Shown one piece after another: positions 27,249-38,500 of a stretch of DNA of 43,858 nt (positions are counted from its first letter, which is position 1; every line of letters starts with the position of its first letter). Position numbers and translations under genes: made by a program. The DNA lies in the NCBI GenBank assembly GCA_028279045.1, contig JANQSZ010000009.1:1-43858 (forward strand), in the 5' to 3' direction. The notes beneath the pieces were generated by a model. It was not told where the DNA came from. It was given only the letters and a program-made list of their open reading frames with translations, and did not search any database. The DNA is from Candidatus Nanoarchaeia archaeon. Its GTDB lineage: Archaea > Nanobdellota > Nanobdellia > Woesearchaeales > UBA10216.

Positions 27249-27842
27249 ATGCAATTATACATCGATGAATCTACTGGTGGTCAAGGAACAGGGCCGCAAG
27301 TAATGGTTAACGCAGGAATTCTCTCGACGCAGTTAGACGCTGCATTAGTTAACCCTACTGCCCTACATAAAGAAATCATCCCTCCAGAATCACGTGAGGA
27401 TCCCCTTGCATACATCGCAAGAATCACTCGGGAAAAGATGTATTTCGCTACTACAGAAATGCCGCGACATCAAGCATACGTCGACAGAGTTGAAGGGCCA
27501 TGGGTGGCAAACACCGCTGCAATCATTGACGGTGTCGTAGAACGTTTTCCTGGTACAGATATTGATGTTGTTGTTGATGGCTGCGACGTACCAGTAAGCA
27601 AAGGGCGTTACACCGGAACACGACAAGAACGTCTGGAAGGAATCCTGCCTGAAACATCACGACTACAATTTCTCTGGGTAGAGTCCGGCGACAAATATGT
27701 TCTTGGTTTGAATGCAGCACACCATATGGTCGGCGCGCTACGCCTTTCTGAACGAAACGGGAAAACTCTTGTAGATGCAATTCGCGATCAACGACTGGAT
27801 CCTGAACCGTTCGCAACAAAACTCAACATACATTACAGCTAG
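27249..27842 (+). CDS. RNase H-fold (DUF3800-like) protein, copy 1
   Basis: Met start MQLYIDESTG after SD GGGAGGG; DIDVVVDGCDVP; NAAHHMVGA (C-terminal acidic residue replaced by His). Confidence 0.6.
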   Translation: MQLYIDESTGGQGTGPQVMVNAGILSTQLDAALVNPTALHKEIIPPESREDPLAYIARITREKMYFATTEMPRHQAYVDRVEGPWVANTAAIIDGVVERFPGTDIDVVVDGCDVPVSKGRYTGTRQERLEGILPETSRLQFLWVESGDKYVLGLNAAHHMVGALRLSERNGKTLVDAIRDQRLDPEPFATKLNIHYS

Positions 27843-27843
27843 C

Positions 27844-28533
27844 ATGGTCAACGGAAACATTCTGAGCATTGGAATTGACGAATCCGGCAATGCGAATTTA
27901 GGCAAGCCTTTTGTCGTCGTTGCTGCGTACGATGAAGGTATTGAAAGTCTCTTCCCATCAGATCAAATTCGAGGAAAAGGCAGACCAATTGATCAAGTTC
28001 GTGCACAGCCATCTAGAAAACTGCGCCGTCGGAAAATATGGCAGCCAGAATACAAGTGGACAACAAATTCTCCTAATCCTGAAGAAAGAAGAGAACTCCG
28101 TTTTGGTGAAACTCTGCTTGCTGATGATTCTCGCATGTTTGATTATGATTTCAAGTTCGTTGGAGTTTCCGACGTAAACGAGAATTATGAACAACTTTGG
28201 CGTGACGCAGCATACGAACTAATTCGGGAAATTGTTGAAACAACAGATCACAATAGCATTTATGTGAAAGTTGACGGGTCTCATCTGCATATCGACAAAA
28301 ATGTCGACAATGGCGCAAGCAGATTCGTAGGTTTACGTAGACGCTTGGAAAGTATTGATGCAGACATCAGCATAGCATTCAAGGAATATGCAGATACCCA
28401 CTATCCGCTTGTTAACGCAGCAGATTTTATTGCATTCCAGCTCTATCAAGCAATGCAGAAACGCCAGGGCTGGCAAGACCTCACAATCCCAGAAAGAGTT
28501 TGGCTTCCATACCAAAGACTTATGAATGAGTAG
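27844..28533 (+). CDS. RNase H-fold (DUF3800-like) protein, copy 2
   Basis: MVNGNILSIGIDESGNANLGKPFVVVAAYD; SIYVKVDGSHL; LVNAADFIAFQLYQA. Confidence 0.7.
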   Translation: MVNGNILSIGIDESGNANLGKPFVVVAAYDEGIESLFPSDQIRGKGRPIDQVRAQPSRKLRRRKIWQPEYKWTTNSPNPEERRELRFGETLLADDSRMFDYDFKFVGVSDVNENYEQLWRDAAYELIREIVETTDHNSIYVKVDGSHLHIDKNVDNGASRFVGLRRRLESIDADISIAFKEYADTHYPLVNAADFIAFQLYQAMQKRQGWQDLTIPERVWLPYQRLMNE

Positions 28534-28563
28534 AATTCTGAAAGAGGAAAGGAGGTTATCACA

Positions 28564-28779
28564 ATGCAAGACTTTCAACAACAAGGAATACCACAGGCAC
28601 CGCCACCACCAACAGCAACTCCACCGCCGCAACCACCAATGGATCCGGAAGGCGAGGACGAAGATGACGATGACGACGAGGATGATTCCGTCGAGGACAT
28701 CTTGGAAGACATGGCAGATAGTTTGGAAGAAATTTCCGACAGCCTAAAACAAATCGTTCAAATTCTTCAACAACGATGA
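28564..28779 (+). CDS. Pro-rich/acidic small protein with C-terminal helix (71 aa)
   Basis: Near-consensus SD GGAGGTTATCACA before ATG; APPPPTATPPPQPPMDPEGEDEDDDDDEDDSVEDILEDMADSLEEISDSLKQIVQILQQR. Confidence 0.75.
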   Translation: MQDFQQQGIPQAPPPPTATPPPQPPMDPEGEDEDDDDDEDDSVEDILEDMADSLEEISDSLKQIVQILQQR

Positions 28780-29216
28780 AACTTTTTCTTTTTTTCCTCT
28801 TTATCATCATGATTACTTCAGCAACAGCACTTTCCGAGGAAGAGTTCCACGCAAAAGTTCTTGAACAAAAAGAAGATTCTGTTGGTAAAACATTACGCGC
28901 TCCAGTTTCGTTCATGTTCGGCAATGAGAGAACAAACATAGTCATCGAAACAATTAGCGACGAATGGAAAGCAAATGTCATTACAGAAAACGGCAAGATT
29001 ATCGACGTCGGCTTTGATCACGTTGACGACGCTACTATTTTAGTTACATCAAATCCTGAAACCGTCGACGCAATTGACGAAGCAGAAGATCCGTTACCAG
29101 TTTTCTTAGACGCCCTAAATAGCAATGAAATTTCTGTAGAAGCATTTACAACATCAAATAAAATAAAATTAGCAGTTGCCAAATCAGCAACTGCAGTTAT
29201 GTCTTGGTTTGTTTAA
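28776..29216 (+). CDS. secreted protein with signal peptide, SCP2-like domain (tentative)
   Basis: MKLFLFFLFIIMITSATALS signal peptide; ATGA overlap with previous gene; convergent 4-nt overlap with the next gene. Confidence 0.7.
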   Translation: MKLFLFFLFIIMITSATALSEEEFHAKVLEQKEDSVGKTLRAPVSFMFGNERTNIVIETISDEWKANVITENGKIIDVGFDHVDDATILVTSNPETVDAIDEAEDPLPVFLDALNSNEISVEAFTTSNKIKLAVAKSATAVMSWFV

Positions 29217-29575
29217 ACGCGTTTCAAACAATCGCAAGCACGGTAACCAGCATTGAATGCTTTGCTCTTTGTTGCAAATACAACCTTGCTCTTTGGCTTG
29301 ATGTTCTTTCCAAATGGGCAGTTTGTTGTATGTACACTCTTGCCAGTCTTGCTCGCAACGTAACTCTTTCGAGTCCGCTTAACAGGATGACTTGTAGTCA
29401 ACTTGTGAGCTTTCATAGCATTGTACAAAGCTGTTTCTTGAGCACGAAGCTCGCCCAACATTTCCATGATGCGTTCTTGGCTCTGTGATAGCTGAGTCAT
29501 AGTATCTTGCATCATGATGATGTCGCTCTTCACCATCTTAAACGAATGTAGTACGTTTGATTCTAGTTGATTCAT
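29213..29575 (-). CDS. coiled coil + Ada-type zinc-binding-like C-terminal domain
   Basis: YVASKTGKSVHTTNCPFGKNIKPKSKVVFATKSKAFNAGYRACDCL (H..CP..I...GYRACxCL pattern). Confidence 0.78.
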   Translation of the reverse strand: MNQLESNVLHSFKMVKSDIIMMQDTMTQLSQSQERIMEMLGELRAQETALYNAMKAHKLTTSHPVKRTRKSYVASKTGKSVHTTNCPFGKNIKPKSKVVFATKSKAFNAGYRACDCLKRV

Positions 29576-29689
29576 AGGTAATCACCAATAAGAGCTATTA
29601 AATACCCATTTATAAAGCTTTCGATGTGTTGCCCCTCAAAAGTAGGGACAAACACTATATTTATATGCAACCGCCCCACCCTCCACACT

Positions 29690-30925
29690 ATGCCTAGGGA
29701 AACACACAGTCAACAAAGGAGACGTCGCAGAGAAGAACGTGAGCAAGCAGCTCAGAGAAGCACGTTGTTCACTCCGCGCAGAGCACTTGGAGGCTTGGCA
29801 GCTCTTATTGGTGCGGCTGCAATAGCAATCGCAGTTACTAGTTCGCCGCGATCCGATGAACCACACATTGTGACCCTGCCAACACAGGCTGCTACTCAAG
29901 CAGCAACATCTGTTCCTTACGTGTCTCCATCTCCAACGGCCACTCCTGAACTAGCAAGAGAACTACCTACAATCGAATATGGTGCTTCTATTGCAGACAA
30001 CCAGATTGACGAAATACGTGTTGATTTGGAATCAAGCCTTGCAGATATCTTGGATGAAGGGATTCAAGAGCTTGGGTTACCTCTTTCTACTCAGGTATCA
30101 ACCGTATATGTTACAGAGGCTCGGACGCTTATTGCACCTCTATCAGGTGCACCTGATTTAGACTTAGCACTTACTGTTGCTGAGGAGATGGGAAGCTTCT
30201 ATACTTTTCTTTCGGACGAGAACTTTCGCAAACCTGATTTGCTGGTGAGTTTTCCCGAATCATCAGAAGAGTTTGATAGCATTAGCAGCATTTATACTCG
30301 TCTGGATGAGGTGGTTGTTGACGATACTTTTGAGGTAGCAATTATAGAAACTGCGGTAGTTCAATATGTGGTGGAAGGAGAGTTTTCTTCTTCTCAAGGC
30401 AATACGCCATTTGAAATGCGGCGAACTGCCCAGTATTCTGCTGGTGCATCAGGTCGGATTTACGAAGGGGCCCTTGATTCAGACGGTTGGGATGTGTCTG
30501 TTGACGTCAATCCAATTCAGTGGTCAACTGGTGTTGGTTCTGAGCCAGCCTACAGTGCACTTTCTTCAGAATTACTGTATCGCTTGGTCGCTCCAGTTAC
30601 AGCACAGAATATCGAAGTTCATCTAAACACAGTGTCCGCCGATCTCAGCGAATTCTCAACAATAACTTTAGATTGGATCCAACGAGAAGTCTATTTCGTT
30701 GAAGCAGTGAACCAGTTGTTCCTAGAGCATCAAACAAACTCAGGATTAATCCCATGGGAACCAGATTATACTGGCGATCGAGCTCGGTTTGACAATGATG
30801 ATTTCAAACACGTAAAAGATCGCATCAAAGAGTTGACAGTTCCGGTAGCAGTGCAGCTCTACCTTGAAGATCCTACCCAAATATTTGATGAATTAAAAAA
30901 TCTAGGAAACGATCAGTTTACGTAA
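29690..30925 (+). CDS. single-TM protein with long extracytoplasmic region, unknown function
   Basis: Met start MPRETHSQQRRRRREEREQ, TM LGGLAALIGAAAIAIAV; TATA-like TATATTTATATG just upstream. Confidence 0.75.
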   Translation: MPRETHSQQRRRRREEREQAAQRSTLFTPRRALGGLAALIGAAAIAIAVTSSPRSDEPHIVTLPTQAATQAATSVPYVSPSPTATPELARELPTIEYGASIADNQIDEIRVDLESSLADILDEGIQELGLPLSTQVSTVYVTEARTLIAPLSGAPDLDLALTVAEEMGSFYTFLSDENFRKPDLLVSFPESSEEFDSISSIYTRLDEVVVDDTFEVAIIETAVVQYVVEGEFSSSQGNTPFEMRRTAQYSAGASGRIYEGALDSDGWDVSVDVNPIQWSTGVGSEPAYSALSSELLYRLVAPVTAQNIEVHLNTVSADLSEFSTITLDWIQREVYFVEAVNQLFLEHQTNSGLIPWEPDYTGDRARFDNDDFKHVKDRIKELTVPVAVQLYLEDPTQIFDELKNLGNDQFT

Positions 30926-30929
30926 ATCA

Positions 30930-31613
30930 ATGACAACTGAACTTTCACGCGAACAAATTTTTGAAATCTCATTTGATGCAGTTCACGCACTCCAGGCAGA
31001 ATCTGGCAGTGACGCGTATGTCTGCCATGAGTTTGCACGGGGCATTGCAGAACAGCTGCAACAAGAAGGACTTACTGCACACGTTGTTGACGGCATTGTA
31101 AAGTATGATTTTCGCGAATTGTCAGATGAAATCACTGCATTCGTTGAGCAGATCTATCCTGAATTGCTGTCTGATTGGCAAAAGAGCACAAAATTTATTG
31201 GCCATCCAGCTCTTTCTAGGGTTTACAATCCATATATGCCCCATTCAGTTGTTACTCTTGAAAACTATGTTGTAAATCACCATGCAATGGACATTGGCGG
31301 TGATGAGGAGATGACTGATTTTGTCGTTGTTTCAACACCAGCAGAATTCAGCAGGTATGCTGATTTCCAAAAAAGCGGTACACGCATTGAAATTGATGGC
31401 GATCACTACCTTCTTGTTGATGAGTCTGTTTACTATCAGCTTCAAAGACAAAGCACAATTGAAGAAGAAGTAATTTCAGGTCCAGAGGCAAAAAAGCTTC
31501 TTGAACAGCAAAAACAAAGGGAAGCACAGCGAGACCAAGAAAGGAGAGAATCTCAGGGACTGCCTCGCGTCAAAAAAGCCATTTCTAACGCACTCGGCCG
31601 TCTCAAGGACTAA
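30930..31613 (+). CDS. hypothetical protein, possible papain/transglutaminase-like fold
   Basis: YVCHEFARGIAEQLQQEGLTAHVVDGI ... HSVVTLENYVVNHHAMDI: Cys-helix, His-strand, Asp layout; starts 5 nt after previous stop. Confidence 0.65.
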   Translation: MTTELSREQIFEISFDAVHALQAESGSDAYVCHEFARGIAEQLQQEGLTAHVVDGIVKYDFRELSDEITAFVEQIYPELLSDWQKSTKFIGHPALSRVYNPYMPHSVVTLENYVVNHHAMDIGGDEEMTDFVVVSTPAEFSRYADFQKSGTRIEIDGDHYLLVDESVYYQLQRQSTIEEEVISGPEAKKLLEQQKQREAQRDQERRESQGLPRVKKAISNALGRLKD

Positions 31614-31657
31614 CTTTATATAGCCAGCTCAGTTCCGAACCCCAAGGAGGAATTATC

Positions 31658-32122
31658 ATGCCAGTAGAAAACGGAAATCTAATCAAGATCGAATATGAAG
31701 GCAAGCTAGAAGACGGTACAGTATTTGACTCTAGCGCAGGCCGCGAACCTTTACAATTCCAAGTTGGCGCTCACCAAGTCATTCCAGGATTCGAAGAATC
31801 TGTATTAGGAATGAATGAAGGAGAGGAAAAAGACGTCACGATCGAGAAGGACAAAGCTTACGGCGATCCAAACCCGCAACTTGTCCAGAAAGTGCCAAAG
31901 GAGCAGCTTCCTGCAGAACAGGAACCTCAGGTTGGCATGATGATCGGCGTTCAGCTACCAACAGGCCAGCAACTGCCAGCCAAGATCGCAGAAGTAACAG
32001 ACTCAGAAGTCACCCTTGACTTAAACCATCCGCTAGCCGGTAAAACGCTACATTTCCACATCAAAGTCGTGGAAATCGCCGAAGGCCAGCCAATGGAAGA
32101 AGAATCAGCTGATTCTGAGTAA
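31658..32122 (+). CDS. FKBP-type peptidyl-prolyl isomerase (SlyD-like)
   Basis: IKIEYEGKLEDGTVFDSSAGREPLQFQVGAHQVIPGFEESVLGMNEGEEKDVTIEKDKAYGDPNPQLVQKVPKEQLP...DLNHPLAGKTLHFHIKVVEI; SD AAGGAGGAATTATC. Confidence 0.95.
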   Translation: MPVENGNLIKIEYEGKLEDGTVFDSSAGREPLQFQVGAHQVIPGFEESVLGMNEGEEKDVTIEKDKAYGDPNPQLVQKVPKEQLPAEQEPQVGMMIGVQLPTGQQLPAKIAEVTDSEVTLDLNHPLAGKTLHFHIKVVEIAEGQPMEEESADSE

Positions 32123-32568
32123 AAATTGGCTTCTTTTTTTCTCAATTCTTTCACTTCCACACAGTTTTCTGTACCTATTAATGACATCAAATCTCCAAAA
32201 AGACGTACCTTTATAATAGAACAACTGTCACCACCCAGACCATACAAATCCAGAAAAAAAATTTCTCTCGACGGTAACTTTGGTTTAATATCCAAAACAC
32301 CGGTTTCGCTTTAAGAGCATTTCTCTTCCAAGCACTCTATTTTCTACTAGCAGAATGTATTTAAAGTTGTCACCATTTCAGCCTCGTAATGAAGAGTCAT
32401 TCCTCTGGAATAACTACACTTCATTGCTACAGAAAAATAGCAAAGGTTGATAGACATTACGCGTAAACGAACACAACCAACACATAACGTACGTGCAAGC
32501 GCACGCTCCTTCTCAATTAGTACTAGAATTAAACAAAACCTACTCAAAACCTTTGGGGGTATAAACAG

Positions 32569-35500
32569 ATGAGAAAAAGCAATAGTGATGAAAAAGGAAT
32601 TGTCACTAAGTTTGCGACACTTTTTGTCATGACCATTTTGACATTGAGTTTGCAAGGCTTAGTGCTCACTGGTGCACTAACAGCTACTTTAGCTACTGTG
32701 CCTAGTGTAGCCGCTGCTAATGGCGTCGGCGAAGTTCGTTCCGTTGCTCTTGGAGATATTCCAGACAACATGCACGAACTAGATAGACAGGCCCTAGATG
32801 ATGGGGAAAAACCAGTTATTACCGAATTGGTAGAAAAAGACTGGCACTTCCGCATTCATAATGACGGGATTCTGGGAGAAGAGTGTATTGATGAAATTAT
32901 CATTACGTTCCCAGATGATTGGACAGGACACATTAACCCTGACGATGTTACCGTTATGAATATGGGCGCTGTGAACATTACCAATCAACGAGATGATGGT
33001 ACAAACTCCGGTTTAGTTGAGGACAACCAATCGATTAGAATTGTTCCTAACTTTAACGAAGACGGTGTAATAATCTGTCCTTCGGCTACAGTTGACATCA
33101 TCTATGACCAGCCTGACGGCGACCAAGATGACTTGGAAGCTCCTGAAGGCCCACAAGATCAAGACATTACCATTATGACTTCTGATCAGGCTTCTAACGA
33201 ACCTTCCAACAACCACGTACGTGAAGTTATGGAATTGGTTCCTGTTAAAGTAAGCGAAGCTGAAACTGTAGTTATTCGATACCTCGACTTCATTAGCGTT
33301 GGCGCAGGAGTTGGCGGTGTTGATGTAGCTGTTGAAGCAGAAGCTAAGGGTGCTTGGGCTCGCTTGACTGAATTGTACTTGTCAGCAAACCAGGCTACAA
33401 CAGTTGACGTCTACTTAGATGACGGAGACGGTACCCTTGATGGCGATGATTTCAAGATCGCAGACACTGCTGCAGTTGGAACAACACCAACAATTGTTAC
33501 TCTATCCTATGATGGATCAGAGGACATTATTGGAAACGTTGTTGATGGTTTTGTGAAAGACTCTGCACAAGGTGGAAGCAATGTAGATTACTGGATTGTT
33601 GACACTGGTGGAGCTGCCGCATGGTCAATTCTTGGTCACGCAGATGAAGACGCTGATCAAACAATCGACCCAACGTACTCCGGTACTGGCGTAAGCAACC
33701 CTCCAAAGGAAGGTACCGTGATTAACGTAGAAAACCCTCCAATGCACAGACACATTGTTGCTCAATTGGTATACAACGAAACGTCAATTAACAGATACCT
33801 TGACATTCAAGAAGACGGTATACCTATTTACTACACAACTGGTCTTTCCGACTTTATTTTCGGAAGCCCACGTGATACTGACTCAGATGGTCAGGTAGAA
33901 ATTGAACTTCTTCCTGGTACTGAAGCTGGTAACACAGATGTTGTTGTATGTTTCCCTGACCCAGAGTGTACAAATGAACACGTACACATCAGCCCTGGTG
34001 TAGCAAACTACTTTGAAGTAGACGCTCCTATGATGGTTGAAGCTGGTGACCTAGCGGAAATCGTAGTAACAATCTATGATCAGTACGGAAACGTTATCTC
34101 AAACGAGTTTGACAGACCTGATGTATCTTGGGAAATCCTAAATGCACCTGGTCCTGATGCAGACTTGGACGATGACGAGTTGCCTGCCTTTAACGGTGAC
34201 GGCGACGGTTTCGAAACTGAACAAGCAGACCTTGGTATTGGCGACGCTGATCTTCAAACTTCCGGTACAATTGGTAACCACGAAGTTGAAGTGTGTGTTG
34301 TTGGTAACAATGCAGATCTAGGATGTCAACTTGTTGAAATCCTTGGTAAGCTTGGTCAAGGAAACCAGATTGACTGTATCATTCCAGACGATCTTCAACG
34401 ACATGATGGTCGACAGCTACCAGTTAACACACTGCAAGCTGACCAATGTATGGACGTAGTTGTGATTGTTCGAGATGCACAAGGTAACCCACTCGAAGAA
34501 TGGGAATCAATCGTACAGATTGACTTGGAAGATCTTGTTCAGAACCCACACGGTGAAACATTCACCATTGTCTCTACAGACCTTCGTGAAGAAATGATTT
34601 CCGAAGACGGAACAAGTGTAAAGGGTAAGCTAAACAACAATGAAATCGCTGAAGCTATTGTAACCATTTGTGGTTGTGGTGGTCTTGGTGACTTCGATCT
34701 TGTTTGTCGAACCGACACACTTGACGACGATGTTGAAGATATCGACGTTATTAACTCAGCACCAACATGTATTGATGTTGGCGTAGAATCCGACATGTGT
34801 GGAGACCACGCTACAATCGATACAAGTATCGTAGATACTTGTTGGAACCGCGTGCAGGATCAAGAATGTACAGAAGGTGGCCACGCTGCTTCCTGTATTG
34901 CACTTGATGCATCCTGTGGTGAGCTATCCTCAGACAAGACTTGTGTTGATTTGAGAAACACAGGTGAAGCTCCTGACATTTGGCTCGACACAAGTGCATG
35001 TGGTTGTGGTGACATTGAAATCACAGCTGTAGACGAACCTGACTGCTGTCCTTCAGTATACTCCGGAACACTTCCAATGTGTGACTTTGATGGAGACACA
35101 GTACCTGATCAGGTATTGTTCAACAAAGTCGGTCCAGTAGACCACATTGATATGGAAGTTGCACCAGATGCTGAAAACCAGGATGACTTCTGGGTATCAG
35201 AGTTAACTCATGTTAGCTTGATTGCTCGGGATGCATGTGGTCAGGAAGCAATCTGTGACGAGTTCCCAGTTGATGTTGAATTGACAGGCGAAGATTGTGT
35301 TGATACAACTATCCAAGTTGACAGCCCAGTTATCAGCGGTCAAGAAGAAATCAACGTTGAACTATTGAAGAACGAAGACGATTCAGATCACGCAAGTGGT
35401 CAAGTAATGCGATCTGTCGAAGACGGTAAGTATGTATACCGCATCTGGCTTGAAGATGTTGCGTACTCACACACTGAGTTCCAACTTGTCTTCAGTGAAG

Positions 35501-38500
35501 ATGACGACGATCCGTCCTGGCTTGTAGGATGGGACCCTGTTGTTTCAACAACACTTCCAACATACAAGGAATACAACGCAGGATGGGGCGCAGGTACTAC
35601 TGTACTACCTCCAGGTCTTGAAGTTGATGGAAACATCGGCGACAAGCACTTTGAAGTTCGTGTACCACTCGATATCCATGAACCATGGTGGGGATTGAAT
35701 GTTGGTGTCGTTAAGGCTAACGTCGGCGGCAGTAGCAAGTTCTCCACATACCCAGGACCAGATTGGAAATGGTCTGGCGGTCAAGGAACATGGGCAGGCG
35801 GAACTTGTGAACTACCAGAATCTGCTGTTCACAAGATCGTTATCGAGAACTGTAACGACCCAGTCAAAGACTGGACAGACAAACCGCAAGAAGCTGACAT
35901 CGTAGTAGACAAGATCGCTTTCGAATATAACGGTCCAACAAACAATGTAACCGTATGTATTTGGGAAGAAAATGAGTTAGAAGCCGGCTTCCAAAGTGGC
36001 GGTGATAACGCAGATCTTGCCTGGGAATGTATCGACTTGAGTGATATACCAAATATTCCAAGTAACGATGGAACTCCAGGACCAAACAACAACGGTGCAT
36101 GGGATGAAATCCACTCAGTCTCACAGACTGAAGATGGTGTATATCTCATCGAACTCCAAACCAGAATTTCCGAATGGAACCAAGGTAACGAGTTTGACAA
36201 CCAACGTTTGGGCGGTGCAGTTATTGAACCACAAGACACTCGAGACTTTTACTTTGTAATTACAGGTCAAGAGCAAGCTTGTGGCGAATTCGACGCTGAC
36301 TACCTATACTTCCAGGATTACAACAGTCCGGACATTGTAAGCTTCTCAAGCGGACACGTTCGTGACACACTTGAAAACTCGGAAGAATGGACTCAAAGAA
36401 ACGACGACTACACAGACCCTGATCCATATCCAGTACACGGCGTTACGCCTGACTACGGATTTGGAGATCGTGTACTTCACGACCTAGTACTAGGCGCAGG
36501 CGCTTGGTTCAAGTTCCGTGACCTTGTTGCAGAAACTGTCAACATCTTTGTGGATACCATCTACTCAATCAACTTGATTGACAATGGTCTCCCTGTAGCT
36601 GCTGGCAACCAAGCACAGGTTACGTTCCTTGCACAGCCAGCAACACAAGTTGTTGCTCGACAGCACGGCGACCTAACTGGCGACGGTTCAATCTGTGATG
36701 ACGAAGGTTTCGACCCTGAGCTCGTTTACGACTTCAAGGAAGGTCCAGGAAGATTCGCAATCGATGAAGACGAAGGTGCTGAACTAACTTGTCGACCAGC
36801 AATGGCATGTAGTGACGAAGGTTACGACATCAACTTGCAGGTTACAGATGGTTTCCAGAACCAAGTTGAACTCGAAGGCGTTGAAGTACAGCTCCACAGC
36901 TGTCTAATGTTCCCTCGATTCCTCTACTTGGGCGACACACTCGTTCCAGAAGAGATCGTTGAGAACCATGTAGAAGATGGTGTACTCACCATTGACTTGT
37001 GGGCTTACTTAGACCTAGACGACTACGAAGAAACGCACTCAGACCCATGGGACGTTTGTTACGACGAAAGCCGTTTCAGACTTGCTGTGGGTGAAGCACT
37101 GACAGACTACGTGACCGAAGATCACATGTTTGTTCCAGCATTCCTTGAGAGCACTGAGTTTACCTCATTCATCCACTCTGTCTTTGAAGACAAGCAGGTT
37201 GAATTTGTGCCTCAGCCAGGCTTCCCTATTACAGTGGACGCAGCTGGTCACAATGTTGTAACAACTGACGCAAACGGTCAGGCAGTTATCCGCGTAGAGA
37301 GCGACGACAGTTCATACGGCGCAATCAAGAGCTTGGATACATCATTCCGTATCTTTACGGTACCACACGCTCTTGATGCTGACTACTTCGACATTGCCTT
37401 CTCCCCAGGAGAACCGGCAAAGTGGGATGCAATTGCTATCCCTGAAGTAGGTGTACCTGCTGACGGAGAACAAGAAGCTAAGATCTTGATCCGAAAGACA
37501 GATGCATGTGGCAACCCAGTTGCACTACAAAATGTGGAAGACGAGAAGGTTATCGTAACCGCTCACTCCGATTCAGGACGAGCAGTTATTAGCCGAGACT
37601 TTAGCCACGAGAACAACTACGACAACACTGTAGAAGGATACCTTTCACAGTGGTCATGTCATGTCTTGTTCCCATGGTTCGAAGACTGCCACCTAGAAGT
37701 GCTAAACGACGTTATTGAAGATGTCCACGTAACTGTTGAAGACCACCCAGATGTTTGTGAAAGCTCTGGCGATGGTTTCTGTTCAGGACCACAAGGACTA
37801 GGATGTGAAACATTCCTAGAAGAAGAACTGTGTCCTGTAGCAGAAGGTTGTGAGTGGATCTCAGAGGCAGTGTGTCAAGAAATGGATTCAGCATACGTTG
37901 AATTTGTTGGTGCACCAACTCACCTAGAGATCGTTGAAATCAAACACTCAGACTTGCTTCCAGCAGACGGTTGGCGAGGAGAAACATCATCACAGCTCCA
38001 ACTCCCTGCGAACGCTTGTTCGCACGACGAGATTAGAGAATGTGAACTCTATGACAACCCAGACATCTGTTACGAAACATGTGTACAATACGGTAACTCC
38101 GGTGCATGGTTTGACGTTGAAATCCAAGATAAGTTTGACAACGTTGTCACAACTTACCTAGGCGACGGCTTCCAAGGAGATCCTGGTGATGAGGAAGGTA
38201 TTCCTGACTACATCGCTGAAAAGATCTGTGTGCACTTGGACGATAGCAACGCATTCATCCAGGATGCAACATTCGGATGGATCCACTTGTTGAACAACCC
38301 ACCATACATCAACGATAAGGGTACCATTTACTGTGGTGACCTTGCGTTCGGTAACGGTGCATTCAAGGTTGTGTACAACATGTTGGATAACGGCAACCAG
38401 CCAACTATTCCAGCAGGATCCAGCGAAAAGGTTATCGTAACTGTATTCGATGCATGTGACGACGAAGAGTGGGTACAAAACGGTTGGGACTCCGGCCGAT

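Noticed and set aside
32126-32314. 62-aa ORF after the FKBP gene
   Set aside because: No SD, no recognisable composition; the region looks like a T-rich terminator and intergenic leader.
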